A DNA stretch of 64,000 nt from CAYSBE01 sp046309355 (GTDB lineage: Bacteria > Bacteroidota > Bacteroidia > UKL13-3): assembly GCA_046309355.1 (NCBI GenBank), contig JBKCPL010000057.1:1-64000 (forward strand). Reading direction: 5' to 3'. Position 1 is the stretch's first letter. Each line of letters begins with the position of its first letter. Shown one piece after another: positions 1-9,106 of this stretch. Under the pieces are notes generated by a model, which did not search any database, had not been told where the DNA came from, and was given only the letters and a program-made list of their open reading frames with translations. Position numbers and translations under genes: made by a program.

Positions 1-39
1 CCTGTTTTTCAGGTCAATTTGCTTACGCTTACGTTTTAA
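1..39 (+). CDS. possible C-terminal end of an upstream gene (partial)
   Basis: Frame 1 is open from the window edge to a TAA at 37-39. The last residues, VNLLTLTF, alternate hydrophobic positions and end in Phe, as in the final strand of outer-membrane beta-barrels. It would converge on the flavoprotein gene whose stop lies two bases further on. Only twelve codons are visible, so this could be chance. Confidence 0.3.
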   Translation, partial: PVFQVNLLTLTF

Positions 40-40
40 T

Positions 41-1258
41 TTATCGGGCTGCTGCGTTTCCGGCTATATATCCTGTGGTCCAGGCTGCCTGAAAGTTAAA
101 TCCACCGGTAATGCCATCAATATCCAGTACCTCACCGGCAAAGTAAAGTCCTTTGATACGTTTGCTTTCCATGTTTTTGAAGTTTACATCATCTAGGGAA
201 ATGCCTCCGCAGGTTACAAATTCATCTTTAAACGGAGTTTTACCGTGAACCCGATAAGTGTCGTACAAAAGTGTTTGAATTAAGCGGTTTACATCATCTT
301 TTGATACCTCTCCCCATTTGCTGGTCATGTTCATGCCGGCTTTTTCAAATATGAAATTCATCAAACGCTTGGGCAGTGTATACGGAAACAAGGTATTTAT
401 CTGCTTGGCCGGGTTGGCTGCTTTAAGGTTCATCAATTCCAGGCGGGCTACATCTTCTTTCTTTTCGTTCAGCCAGTTTATTTGCACCTGAAAATCGTAG
501 TCGCGTTCGGCCAGTATGCGTGCCCCGTAAGAGGATATTTTCAGCACAGCCGGACCGCTCAGTCCCCAGTGGGTAATTAGCACCGGACCGCCAAATTCAA
601 GTTTTGAATCCAGTATTCGAACTTTAGCCGGATTTACGGAAATGCCTTGCAAATCGTGCAGCGCTGTATCATTTATGTTAAAGGTGAACAAAGAAGGTAC
701 ACTTTCTTCAATAGCATGTCCCAGGTTTTTTATCCAGTTCATTCCTTCTGTTCTGGGGCTTCCACCGGTGGTAACAATTACCCGTGTTGCCTCCATTTTT
801 TTGTTGTCGGATGTGTGCAGGGTAAACCCTCCGGCAAATTCAGGTTCTATTTTTTTGATATCGCACCCGATAAGTATCTGAATTTTGTATTTTTTGGCTT
901 CCTTCATTAGGCAGTCAATCACTGTTTGCGAATCATCTGTTTTTGGGAACATACGTCCGTCTTCTTCCGTTTTCAGTTTTACCCCACGGGTTTCGAACCA
1001 GTTTACGGTATCGGATGTCATAAATTTACTGAACGCACTTTTAAGTTGTTTTTCGCCACGTGGGTATGCCAATGAAAGTTGTTTCAAATCAAAACATGCA
1101 TGGGTTACATTGCAGCGCCCACCGCCCGAAATCTTAATTTTACTTAAAAGCTTGTCGGTTTTTTCTACCAACACTACTTCGGCCTCTTTATTGGCCATTG
1201 CACAATGGATGGCTGCAAAAAACCCTGCAGCGCCACCCCCTATTACTACTACTTTCAC
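41..1258 (-). CDS. HI0933/YhiN (BaiN-like) family FAD-dependent oxidoreductase
   Basis: A cytoplasmic flavoprotein of about 405 residues. The N-terminus has the dinucleotide-binding loop VVIGGGAAGFFAA, followed by the family's GGGRCNVTH motif, and the C-terminus has the second FAD-binding stretch GITGGFNFQAAW. Length and motif order are those of the HI0933/YhiN family; the physiological substrate is unknown for most members, and no neighbour helps. An upstream TTG at 1267 would add three codons but lies inside a good -7 promoter box (1265-1272), so the GTG at 1258 is preferred. It is divergent from the flippase gene. Confidence 0.9.
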   Translation of the reverse strand: MKVVVIGGGAAGFFAAIHCAMANKEAEVVLVEKTDKLLSKIKISGGGRCNVTHACFDLKQLSLAYPRGEKQLKSAFSKFMTSDTVNWFETRGVKLKTEEDGRMFPKTDDSQTVIDCLMKEAKKYKIQILIGCDIKKIEPEFAGGFTLHTSDNKKMEATRVIVTTGGSPRTEGMNWIKNLGHAIEESVPSLFTFNINDTALHDLQGISVNPAKVRILDSKLEFGGPVLITHWGLSGPAVLKISSYGARILAERDYDFQVQINWLNEKKEDVARLELMNLKAANPAKQINTLFPYTLPKRLMNFIFEKAGMNMTSKWGEVSKDDVNRLIQTLLYDTYRVHGKTPFKDEFVTCGGISLDDVNFKNMESKRIKGLYFAGEVLDIDGITGGFNFQAAWTTGYIAGNAAAR

Positions 1259-1264
1259 GGGGGG

Positions 1265-1272
1265 CAAAGATA
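1265..1272 (-). promoter_or_regulatory. -7 box for the flavoprotein gene
   Basis: On the minus strand this reads TATCTTTG, matching the Bacteroidota -7 consensus TAnnTTTG. Only six bases separate it from the GTG at 1258, so the transcript would be leaderless or nearly so. No well-placed -33 TTG is visible. Confidence 0.5.
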
Positions 1273-1412
1273 TGTTTTTTTACAAATTGCCGTTATACGG
1301 CTTTGGCATCCGGAGCAAGTCTTCAAAATAGACACTCAGATACCGGTGTGTAAAAGCAACTGCGGGCATACGCCAGCAATTCACGTATTTCGTACTGCAA
1401 TACGAAAACACC

Positions 1413-2891
1413 TTGGCGGCACTAAAAAAACTGGCTTCGCAAACAGCTATTTATGGCATAAGCCACATGGCAGGACGTTTTTTAAACTATCTGCTGGTTC
1501 CACTCTACACCAACATTTTCAACCCGCAAGAGTATGGTATAAATACGCAGTTGTATGCGTACGTAGCATTTTTTAACGTGCTTCTGACCTATGGCATGGA
1601 AACCGCATTTTTCAGGTTTGCATCCAGGCATCAACAACCGAGTCAGGTATTTACTACGGCTATGATTTCTGTTTTTTTCAGCTCGGCCGGTTTCATACTG
1701 CTGGCCTCGTTTTTCACTACGGGTATTGCCGCGTTTGTAAGGCTGGCTGATCATCCTGAGTATATTCAGTATTTCATATGGATTCTCGCACTGGATGCAT
1801 TGGCGGCTTTGCCCTTTGCTTACCTGCGTCATCACAATAAGGCGGCAAAGTTTGCTTTGCTCAAGAATCTCAATATCCTCATCAATATTCTGCTGAATCT
1901 GTATTTTTTATTGCTGTGCCCGTATCTGGTTTCTGCTTATGGTATACAGCCGGCAGGTTATAATCCGAATGTGGGCATAGGGTATATTTTTATAGCTAAT
2001 CTTTCTGCCAGTGCGCTTACGCTGTTGTTTTTTATACCCGAGTATAATGCTATCAGGCAAGGTAAATTTGATTCAGTATTGTGGCGCGATATGATACGTT
2101 ATGCTATGCCCATGATGGTTGTTGGATTTGCAGGCATGATTAACGAAACACTCGACCGAATGCTCATTACCTGGTTTTATCCCGACCCGGCTGTGGGCCG
2201 GGCCATGAACGGAATATACGGGGCCAATTATAAACTGGCTATTTTAATGACACTGTTTATTCAGGCTTTTCGCTATGCTGCAGAGCCCTACTTTTTTGCG
2301 CATGCCAGCAAATCCGATAAGCGCGATATATACGCACGCATCATGAACTATTTTGTGGCTGTCTGTGTCTTTTTGTTTCTAGTGGTTACACTTTTTATGG
2401 ATCTTTTTCAGCACTTTATCGGTGCCGAATTTCGTGAAGGGCTGCATGTGGTGCCTGTATTGCTGATGGCCAACCTGTTTTTAGGCATCTACTACAATCT
2501 TTCCATTTGGTATAAACTAAGCGATCAAACAGGCAAAGGCGCTATAATTTCAGTGTCGGGTGCAGTCATTACCGTATTGCTCAATATTTGGTGGATTCCG
2601 CTGTTTGGTTACACAGGAGCGGCCTGGGCCACCCTCGTTTGTTACTTTTGCATGACGCTGATCTGCTTTATTGCCGGCAAATATTACTACCCTATACCGT
2701 ATAACAGTTTTCGTGTAGTTACATACATCGTAGCCGGACTTGCACTTTATTTTATGATACACCAAATGAAAGAGTCGCTAAGCCTTTCACATAATTATTT
2801 ACATGCACTAAGTTTGGCTGCGTTAACGCTGTTTGTGCTGCTTGTTTGGCGCTTTGAAAGCAGAGAGAAAATAGTAACTTCGCCCGATTAA
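1413..2891 (+). CDS. polysaccharide biosynthesis flippase (MOP/Wzx-like)
   Basis: A polytopic inner-membrane protein of 492 residues with about 12-14 hydrophobic segments, the usual size for Wzx/MATE-type exporters of the MOP superfamily. The N-terminus (ISHMAGRFLNYLLVPLYT) is the characteristic first helix of polysaccharide flippases, which move undecaprenyl-linked oligosaccharides across the inner membrane. The start is a TTG at 1413; no better start precedes this helix. It lies nine bases upstream of dut in a long co-oriented run. The glycan is not indicated, although rfbA, rfbB and galE elsewhere in the window suggest deoxysugar-containing surface polysaccharide. Confidence 0.85.
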   Translation: MAALKKLASQTAIYGISHMAGRFLNYLLVPLYTNIFNPQEYGINTQLYAYVAFFNVLLTYGMETAFFRFASRHQQPSQVFTTAMISVFFSSAGFILLASFFTTGIAAFVRLADHPEYIQYFIWILALDALAALPFAYLRHHNKAAKFALLKNLNILINILLNLYFLLLCPYLVSAYGIQPAGYNPNVGIGYIFIANLSASALTLLFFIPEYNAIRQGKFDSVLWRDMIRYAMPMMVVGFAGMINETLDRMLITWFYPDPAVGRAMNGIYGANYKLAILMTLFIQAFRYAAEPYFFAHASKSDKRDIYARIMNYFVAVCVFLFLVVTLFMDLFQHFIGAEFREGLHVVPVLLMANLFLGIYYNLSIWYKLSDQTGKGAIISVSGAVITVLLNIWWIPLFGYTGAAWATLVCYFCMTLICFIAGKYYYPIPYNSFRVVTYIVAGLALYFMIHQMKESLSLSHNYLHALSLAALTLFVLLVWRFESREKIVTSPD

Positions 2892-2899
2892 ATACGTGT

Positions 2900-3346
2900 A
2901 TGAACGAAGTTGTAGTCAAGGTTATAAATCATTCAAGCCATCCTTTGCCGGCATATGAAACCGAGCAGGCAGCCGGAATGGATTTAAGGGCCAATCTGTC
3001 TGAGTCTGTAACCATTGCTGCGGGTAAACGAGAACTTGTACCTACGGGGTTAAGTATAGAATTGCCGGTGGGATACGAAGCACAGGTTAGGCCACGCAGC
3101 GGACTGGCACTTAAGTTCGGTGTTACTGTTCTTAATAGTCCGGGCACCATTGATGCCGATTACAGAGGCGAAATTAAAGTGCTTCTGGTCAACCATGGTG
3201 AGCAGGATTTTACCGTAAACAATGGCGACCGCATAGCGCAACTTGTTGTGAGTGCGCATGCCAAAGCTTGTTTTCAGGTTGCAGAAAGCCTGACAGCCAC
3301 AGCACGCGGTGAAGGAGGATATGGAAGTACCGGACATACACGTTAA
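2900..3346 (+). CDS. dut: dUTP diphosphatase
   Basis: Hydrolyses dUTP to dUMP and pyrophosphate, keeping uracil out of DNA and supplying dTMP synthesis. All five motifs of the trimeric family are visible in 148 residues: AAGMDLRA, RPRSGLALK, GTIDADYRGE, GDRIAQLVV and the C-terminal RGEGGYGSTG. The length is normal. It begins nine bases after the flippase stop and precedes the nucleotidyltransferase by 45 bases, so co-transcription is likely. dut next to a sugar nucleotidyltransferase, TPR gene and DUF4292 gene is an arrangement I recognise from other Bacteroidota. Confidence 0.97.
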   Translation: MNEVVVKVINHSSHPLPAYETEQAAGMDLRANLSESVTIAAGKRELVPTGLSIELPVGYEAQVRPRSGLALKFGVTVLNSPGTIDADYRGEIKVLLVNHGEQDFTVNNGDRIAQLVVSAHAKACFQVAESLTATARGEGGYGSTGHTR

Positions 3347-3391
3347 ATTAAACACATTAATTATTTATCGAATAATAAGAGAAATCAGCGC

Positions 3392-4402
3392 ATGAAGATT
3401 ATCGTACCAATGGCCGGCATGGGCAAGCGTATGCGGCCTCACACATTAAGTCTGCCAAAACCGCTCATACCCGTTGGCGGAAAACCTATCGTACAAAAAA
3501 TTATTGAAGACTTGGAAGCCGTATGCGGCAGCGATGTAGAAGAGGTAGCCTACATCATCGGACCCACATTTGGCGAAGCTACCGAGAAAAAACTGATAGA
3601 AGTAGCCAATAAACTGGGAGCAAAAGGAACTATTTATTATCAGCACGAGCCGCTAGGAACAGCACATGCGATTATGTGCGCCAAAGAATCGCTGGACGGA
3701 AATGTGCTGGTTGTATTTGCCGATACCCTGTTCAAGGCTGATTTTAAACTTGACCGAAGCAAAGATGGAATCATCTGGGTACAGCAAATAGAAGATCCCC
3801 GTCAGTTTGGAGTAGTTAAAGTAAACGAACAAGGTATAATTACCGACTTCGTTGAAAAGCCACAAACCTTTGTATCCGATCTGGCCATTATAGGTATTTA
3901 CTATTTTAAAGATGGGGCTTACCTGCGCAGCGAATTGCAGTACCTGCTCGATAATGAAATAAAAGATAAAGGCGAATATCAGCTGACCAACGCGCTTGAA
4001 AACATGAAGCTAAAAGGATACCGGTTTGAGCCCGGAAAAGTAACTGAGTGGCTTGATTGCGGAAATAAAAATTCAACTGTGTACACCAACTCGCGCATCC
4101 TTCACTTCATGCACGAAGCAGGTGAGAAAATGGTGGATGACACAGCGACCCTGGAAAATGCAGTTGTTATTCAACCCTCGTTTATTGGTAAAAATGTGCG
4201 TATACGCCAATCCGTAGTGGGGCCGTATGCCGCTATTGGCGATGGATGTACCATAGAAAACGCTGTAATCAGCAATTCCATAATTCAAAACAGCACGGTT
4301 ATAACACAGGCTGTTATTGATAACTCCATGCTGGGAAGCAACGTAACCTATTCGGGTGAAGCTAAAGATTTAAGCATTGGTGACTTTACCACTGTTCAAT
4401 AA
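3392..4402 (+). CDS. sugar nucleotidyltransferase with C-terminal left-handed beta-helix
   Basis: An NTP-transferase-fold protein of 336 residues. The N-terminus carries the nucleotide-binding motif MAGMGKRMRPHTLSLPKPL, and DFVEKPQ is the usual EKP motif. Residues about 245-330 form imperfect hexapeptide repeats (VVIQPSFIGKNV and similar), expected for a left-handed beta-helix. It resembles glucose-1-phosphate thymidylyl- or uridylyltransferases, but the exact sugar and nucleotide cannot be fixed from sequence. It is distinct from the compact RfbA at 61463-62323, which lacks the helix domain. Its end overlaps the start of the TPR gene by 26 bases. Confidence 0.88.
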   Translation: MKIIVPMAGMGKRMRPHTLSLPKPLIPVGGKPIVQKIIEDLEAVCGSDVEEVAYIIGPTFGEATEKKLIEVANKLGAKGTIYYQHEPLGTAHAIMCAKESLDGNVLVVFADTLFKADFKLDRSKDGIIWVQQIEDPRQFGVVKVNEQGIITDFVEKPQTFVSDLAIIGIYYFKDGAYLRSELQYLLDNEIKDKGEYQLTNALENMKLKGYRFEPGKVTEWLDCGNKNSTVYTNSRILHFMHEAGEKMVDDTATLENAVVIQPSFIGKNVRIRQSVVGPYAAIGDGCTIENAVISNSIIQNSTVITQAVIDNSMLGSNVTYSGEAKDLSIGDFTTVQ

Positions 4403-6101
4403 ACACTTGTGCGTATGTATTGCGCTATGCATGCTTGTGGCTGCATTGCCCATAAGCGGTTATGCGCAAAAGAAACCTGTGCTTACCGAAGACCAGCGCA
4501 TACGTCTTGAGCAAACGTATATAAATGCTACACGCGAAAAGATGCTTCAGAATTACGATGAAGCCATCAAGTTGTTTACCGAATGCCTGAAACTTGACGA
4601 AAACAATGCTGCAGTATATTTTCAACTGGCCGATTTGAATTACCTGAAGCGGCAATATGCCGATGCTGAAAAATTTGCGTTGCGAGCTACACAGCTGGAT
4701 GCAGGTAACCTGTGGTACCATAAAATGCTGGCCGATATTTATGAAGCTAAACGTGATTTTGCGAAAGCCGCACGCGTATTTGAATACCTAAGTAAGCATG
4801 AAACTGAAACATCGCATTTGCTTAAAGCAGCCTACTATTATTCGGGTGTAAAAAACTATAAAAAAGCCATTGCAGTGCTCAATGCAGTTGAACACAAAAA
4901 TGGGATAACCGAAGAAGTTATTCTGCAAAAAGAGCAGCTTTATCTGGCTACGAATAAGGTAAACAAAGCAGCTGCCGAATTGCAAAAACTGATAAAAGCT
5001 TTTCCGAATCAAACCAGGTATAAGGGTATGCTGGCTGAGCTTTATTTAGCCAATAAAAAAGAGGAAAAGGCTCTCGTACTGCTGTTTGATATACTGAAAT
5101 CGGAACCCGAAAACGGCTATGCAGCATTTAGTTTGTGTGATTATTACCGCTCAAAAAATGATGCAGAATCATTTTATACCTATTTTAAAATAGGAGTAGC
5201 CAGCAAAGATGTAAGCGTAAAAAATAAACTAACCATGTTGGTGCCGTTTGTTACCTCAGCACTTTATCCCGACCAGAAAAAACGCAATGAAGAAGTATTG
5301 GCTATTTTCAGGCAGGCACACCCCGATGAGCCAACTGCTTATATGCTGGCAGCCGATTTAAAATTGCAGGAACAGGATTTTGCAGCAGCGCGTGAACAGT
5401 ATAAACTAGCCATTAGCAAAGAGCCCTCAACCGCGAATGCGTGGCAGCAATTGTTGTATTGCAACAGTGAGCTTGAAGACTACCAAAGTATGATAACCGA
5501 TTGCGAATCGGCTATTGTTTATTTTCCAAACGAATCGTTGTACTATTTTTACGGTGCAATAGCTGCTACCCGCTTAATCAAGTACGCAAAAGCCATTGAA
5601 TTTGCCTCATCGGGTGTACGAGTTACCGATGATGAAGAAATGCTTGCACAGCTTTATTCAACCTGGGGTGATGCAGCTCACCACCTTAAAAAGTATTCGG
5701 ATTGCGATAGCGTGTATGCACTGGCATTAAAGCTAAAACCCGATAATACCTACGCGTTAAACAACTTTGCCTACTTCCTCAGCCTGCGCAGCGAAAAGCT
5801 TGAACAGGCCGAGAAAATGTCAAAACGCTCCCTTGAACTGGACTCGACCAATGCATCGTATATGGACACGTATGGATGGATTTTATATAAACAGGGGAAT
5901 TACACAGGTGCATTTCAATGGATAGAAAAGGCATTGCAAAAAGCCGAATCCAGTGCCGATGTGCTGGAACATATGGGCGATGTGTATTACAAACTGCAAC
6001 AAACCGATAATGCCGTATTGTACTGGAAAAAAGCTGTGGAAGCCGGTTCAACAAGTGAGTTTATACAGAAAAAAATAAATGAGCGCAAGCTGTATGAATA
6101 A
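4377..6101 (+). CDS. exported tetratricopeptide repeat protein
   Basis: A protein of about 574 residues with an N-terminal signal peptide ending ISGYA before Gln, followed almost entirely by TPR helices: repeats are recognisable near residues 50-120, 130-170, 205-245, 320-390 and 415-555. It is probably periplasmic or outer-membrane associated and a protein-protein scaffold. The start is ambiguous: TTG at 4377 or GTG at 4380; the first ATG (4431) would leave too little signal peptide. It overlaps the nucleotidyltransferase upstream and the DUF4292 gene downstream, so translation is probably coupled. Neighbouring EnvC-like and DUF4292 genes suggest an envelope-assembly role; this is inference. 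Confidence 0.85.
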   Translation: MVTLPLFNKHLCVCIALCMLVAALPISGYAQKKPVLTEDQRIRLEQTYINATREKMLQNYDEAIKLFTECLKLDENNAAVYFQLADLNYLKRQYADAEKFALRATQLDAGNLWYHKMLADIYEAKRDFAKAARVFEYLSKHETETSHLLKAAYYYSGVKNYKKAIAVLNAVEHKNGITEEVILQKEQLYLATNKVNKAAAELQKLIKAFPNQTRYKGMLAELYLANKKEEKALVLLFDILKSEPENGYAAFSLCDYYRSKNDAESFYTYFKIGVASKDVSVKNKLTMLVPFVTSALYPDQKKRNEEVLAIFRQAHPDEPTAYMLAADLKLQEQDFAAAREQYKLAISKEPSTANAWQQLLYCNSELEDYQSMITDCESAIVYFPNESLYYFYGAIAATRLIKYAKAIEFASSGVRVTDDEEMLAQLYSTWGDAAHHLKKYSDCDSVYALALKLKPDNTYALNNFAYFLSLRSEKLEQAEKMSKRSLELDSTNASYMDTYGWILYKQGNYTGAFQWIEKALQKAESSADVLEHMGDVYYKLQQTDNAVLYWKKAVEAGSTSEFIQKKINERKLYE

Positions 6102-6891
6102 ACTGTTTCTATACGTATTGCTTGCTGCTGTTGCATTTGCTGCGTGCAAATCGCGCAAAGAAACTACGTTGAGTAAAATACAGCCAGCAATTAAAAAGGT
6201 TGAACTTGCGGCAGCATCACCTAAAACGATTTTGCTGAAAACAGCGATGGCCAATGCCAATACATTTAGTTATTATAAATCTCGCGGATCAGCAAATTAC
6301 AGGGATGCCAAAACACAGATTGAACTGGAGGTAGAAATAACGATGGAAAAAAACAGCTACATCATGCTCTCTGCAAAAGCAGTTTTGGGTATTGAGGTAA
6401 CACGTGTATTGATGACTAAAGACTCGATTAGCATACTGGATAGGATGAATCGCAAGCATATAGTCACCGATTACAGGTACATCGAAAAATTGACCAATAC
6501 CAAACTAAGCTTATCTCAACTGCAACAACTGTTTATTGGCAATCCGCTGTTTACACCTTCCGATTCCAATTCATCAGTCGACAGCATGCTCAACTATATC
6601 GTAGTCAGCACACTGGTTTCGCCTACTCATACACAGCTGCTGTACCTGCACCAAAACACGGTGAAGCCCACCCGAAATCTGATAACCGACAAATCGAACG
6701 GCAGAGAATTTAAAACAGAGTACGATGGGTTTCATACACAGGGAAGCAATATGTATCCATCCGACTTCACTATCAACATCAGGGCAGAAAAAAGTGTAGA
6801 ATGTAGGTTTACACTTAACTACTTTGCATTTGTAAAAGAGAAAGAACTAAACTTTGTTGTACCTAAAAATTATCAGACATTACGTATGTAG
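6094..6891 (+). CDS. DUF4292 lipoprotein
   Basis: A lipoprotein of 265 residues: the signal peptide ends in AFAAC, a lipobox, and Lys-Ser-Arg follows the Cys. The rest matches the Bacteroidota DUF4292 family, recognisable by the core around GIEVTRVLMTKDSISILDR and the later QQLFIGNPLF. The predicted beta-rich fold looks similar to LolA/LolB-type lipoprotein carriers, but this is fold-level inference. I chose ATG 6094, not the upstream in-frame ATG at 6079, because it gives a compact signal peptide and overlaps the TPR stop by eight bases. Its own end overlaps the next gene by 38 bases. Confidence 0.85.
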   Translation: MNKLFLYVLLAAVAFAACKSRKETTLSKIQPAIKKVELAAASPKTILLKTAMANANTFSYYKSRGSANYRDAKTQIELEVEITMEKNSYIMLSAKAVLGIEVTRVLMTKDSISILDRMNRKHIVTDYRYIEKLTNTKLSLSQLQQLFIGNPLFTPSDSNSSVDSMLNYIVVSTLVSPTHTQLLYLHQNTVKPTRNLITDKSNGREFKTEYDGFHTQGSNMYPSDFTINIRAEKSVECRFTLNYFAFVKEKELNFVVPKNYQTLRM

Positions 6892-8137
6892 TTTTTTGCT
6901 GGTGCTTGCAGCACAGCAACTGCTGGCTCAGTCGGCTGTAGAAAAAAGAAAGCAGCTCGAAAAGCAGCGTCAGGAGTTGAACGAAAAGATTCAGAAAACC
7001 AAAAAAGTAATTGCTGAAACGCAATCCAAACAAAAGGTTACGCTGTCACAACTCAAAGTAATTAATCAACAAATACAAACCCGTGAACGGGTAATTGCCA
7101 ACGTACAGGAGCAAATAGAACAGTTGCAGGTTCAAATAGCCGAGTCGCGCAAAACTATTGATACACTTAAGGCCGATATGGCCAGACTTAAAGAAGATTT
7201 TGCACGCAACATACGTAGCGCCTACAAATCAAGAAATGTGTACGATAAAATGCTGTACGTATTTGCCTCCAAAGATTTTAATCAGGCTGTTAAAAGACTG
7301 CGCTATTTAGGCCAATATAGCGATTACAGAAAGCGACAGGCCGAACTCATATTGCGTACACAAAAAGAAATTATTGCAACACTTGAAAAGATGATCGCCA
7401 TAAAACGGGAGAAACAACAATTGGCAGGAATAAAAGAAAACGAGAAAAAAGAACTGGAAAAAGACAAAGACGAGGAAAGCAAGGTGTTGGTTAAACTTCA
7501 GCAACGTGAAAGCGCATTGAAACGCCAGCTGGCCGAGAACGAACGTGCTGCTAAAAAATTGAATAAGGCCATCGAAGATATCATTGCTAAAGAAATTGAA
7601 GAAGCCCGCAAGCGCGAGGAGGCACGCAGACGCGCAGCAACAGCAACTGAAGCAAAAGCGCCAGCAACAGCTAAGAAGCCTAAGTCAGATTTGTACTTTA
7701 CACCTGAAGTTGAAAAACTGTCGAACGACTTTGAGAAGAATAAAAACAACCTTCCGTGGCCAGTTGAAAAAGGATATGTTTCATCCCAATTCGGTTCGCA
7801 TGCTCACCCCACCATTAAAGGGGCAATGGTAAACAACAACGGAGTTGATATAGCCACCGAACCTAGCACACAGGTGCGTTCTGTATTTGCCGGTAAGGTT
7901 AAATTTATTCGGAGTATACCCGGCATGGGTACCGTAGTGCTTATTGGTCATGGCCGCTACTACACGGCTTACGCTAAACTCGAAACCGTATCGGTACGCG
8001 AAGGCCAGGAAGTGAATATACGTGACATCATAGGTACGGTTATGACCAATCAAGAAGAAAACGAAACCGAAGTTCACTTCGAAATCTGGAATATGGATAA
8101 GAAAGAAAATCCCGAAGTATGGCTCAAAAACCGATAA
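6854..8137 (+). CDS. EnvC-like murein hydrolase activator (degenerate M23/LytM domain)
   Basis: A periplasmic protein of about 427 residues: signal peptide ending QQLLA before Gln, a long charged coiled coil (about residues 25-250), a linker rich in Ala, Lys and Arg, and a C-terminal LytM domain (about 290-427). The LytM domain lacks the usual zinc ligands: HxGxD is NNGVD, and the final HxH is reduced to VHF. This coiled coil plus inactive LytM layout is that of EnvC, which activates amidases that split septal peptidoglycan instead of cutting it itself. The start is a non-ATG codon (TTG 6854) inside the DUF4292 gene; another TTG follows directly. Confidence 0.85.
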   Translation: MLYLKIIRHYVCSFLLVLAAQQLLAQSAVEKRKQLEKQRQELNEKIQKTKKVIAETQSKQKVTLSQLKVINQQIQTRERVIANVQEQIEQLQVQIAESRKTIDTLKADMARLKEDFARNIRSAYKSRNVYDKMLYVFASKDFNQAVKRLRYLGQYSDYRKRQAELILRTQKEIIATLEKMIAIKREKQQLAGIKENEKKELEKDKDEESKVLVKLQQRESALKRQLAENERAAKKLNKAIEDIIAKEIEEARKREEARRRAATATEAKAPATAKKPKSDLYFTPEVEKLSNDFEKNKNNLPWPVEKGYVSSQFGSHAHPTIKGAMVNNNGVDIATEPSTQVRSVFAGKVKFIRSIPGMGTVVLIGHGRYYTAYAKLETVSVREGQEVNIRDIIGTVMTNQEENETEVHFEIWNMDKKENPEVWLKNR

Positions 8138-8141
8138 GTGA

Positions 8142-9104
8142 ATGAATGTAAAAGTGTGGATTCAGGCCATGCGTTTACGTACGCTGCCACTGGCTGTTTC
8201 GGGTATACTTGCCGGTACATTTGTAGCCGATTTGATGTCGCACACCCATACCGGTATTTTAGTATACGCCTTGCTTACGGCCGTTTTGCTTCAGATTATT
8301 TCTAACCTGGCCAATGACTATGGCGATTTTATAAAAGGAACAGACAACGAAAACCGTGTAGGTAACGTGCGTGCCCTGCAAAGCGGTGCAATAACTCCAC
8401 GCCAAATGAAAGCTGCTATTGTTCTGTTCTGCATGCTGGCACTGGCATGTGGTATTCGCCTGCTTTTGTTAAGTACCGAAGGCCGTTTTACATTTCCATT
8501 TATCGCTTTTTTAATGCTGGGCCTGGCTGCCATTGCAGCGGCCATTAACTACACCATCGGTAAAAAGCCATACGGATACAGAGCATTGGGTGATGTTTTT
8601 GTATTTCTGTTTTTTGGTCCGGTAGCTGTTGCAGGCACATTTATGCTGCATACTTCTTTTGTGTTTGTACCGCATGAGCATTATCCGTTAATCTTTGCAT
8701 CGGTAGTTACCGGTGCGCTATCAACGGCAGTTTTAAATACCAATAATATACGAGATATCGAAAACGACCGCGCATATTCCAAAATTACACTGGTGGTTAA
8801 ATACGGTATTTCATGGGCGCGCAAATACCACGCATTTCTTATCTGCACAGCCTGTGTAAGTGCGGTTGCGTTGCTGCTCACATCAAGCATACACGAACTT
8901 TCATGGATAAGCATGGCGGCATTTATTCCGGCATTTTTGCAGTTGCGAAATGTATGGATTACTGAACCCTCACCTGCCTATAATGCATTTCTTAAGCAGC
9001 TTTCACTGGCTACACTTCTTTGGGTTATACTTCTCATTCTAACATCTGTACTTGACTTAGCCCTTCAGGTATATGAATTTGCAGGCCAATTTTACCGCCA
9101 ATAA
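8142..9104 (+). CDS. menA: 1,4-dihydroxy-2-naphthoate polyprenyltransferase
   Basis: A UbiA-family inner-membrane prenyltransferase of 320 residues that joins a polyprenyl chain to 1,4-dihydroxy-2-naphthoate, giving demethylmenaquinone. The first Asp-rich prenyl-diphosphate site is NDYGDFIKGTD near residue 60, and the second is NTNNIRDIENDRA near residue 200; about eight hydrophobic helices are visible. The N-terminal MRLRTLPLAVSGILAG is typical of MenA. It starts four bases after the EnvC-like gene and ends two bases before menC, which catalyses an earlier step of the same pathway. Confidence 0.95.
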   Translation: MNVKVWIQAMRLRTLPLAVSGILAGTFVADLMSHTHTGILVYALLTAVLLQIISNLANDYGDFIKGTDNENRVGNVRALQSGAITPRQMKAAIVLFCMLALACGIRLLLLSTEGRFTFPFIAFLMLGLAAIAAAINYTIGKKPYGYRALGDVFVFLFFGPVAVAGTFMLHTSFVFVPHEHYPLIFASVVTGALSTAVLNTNNIRDIENDRAYSKITLVVKYGISWARKYHAFLICTACVSAVALLLTSSIHELSWISMAAFIPAFLQLRNVWITEPSPAYNAFLKQLSLATLLWVILLILTSVLDLALQVYEFAGQFYRQ

Positions 9105-9106
9105 GC

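Noticed and set aside
1..13. Small hairpin cctg-ttttt-cagg at the window start
   Set aside because: A four-base stem is too short for a terminator, and it falls in the putative end of a coding frame.
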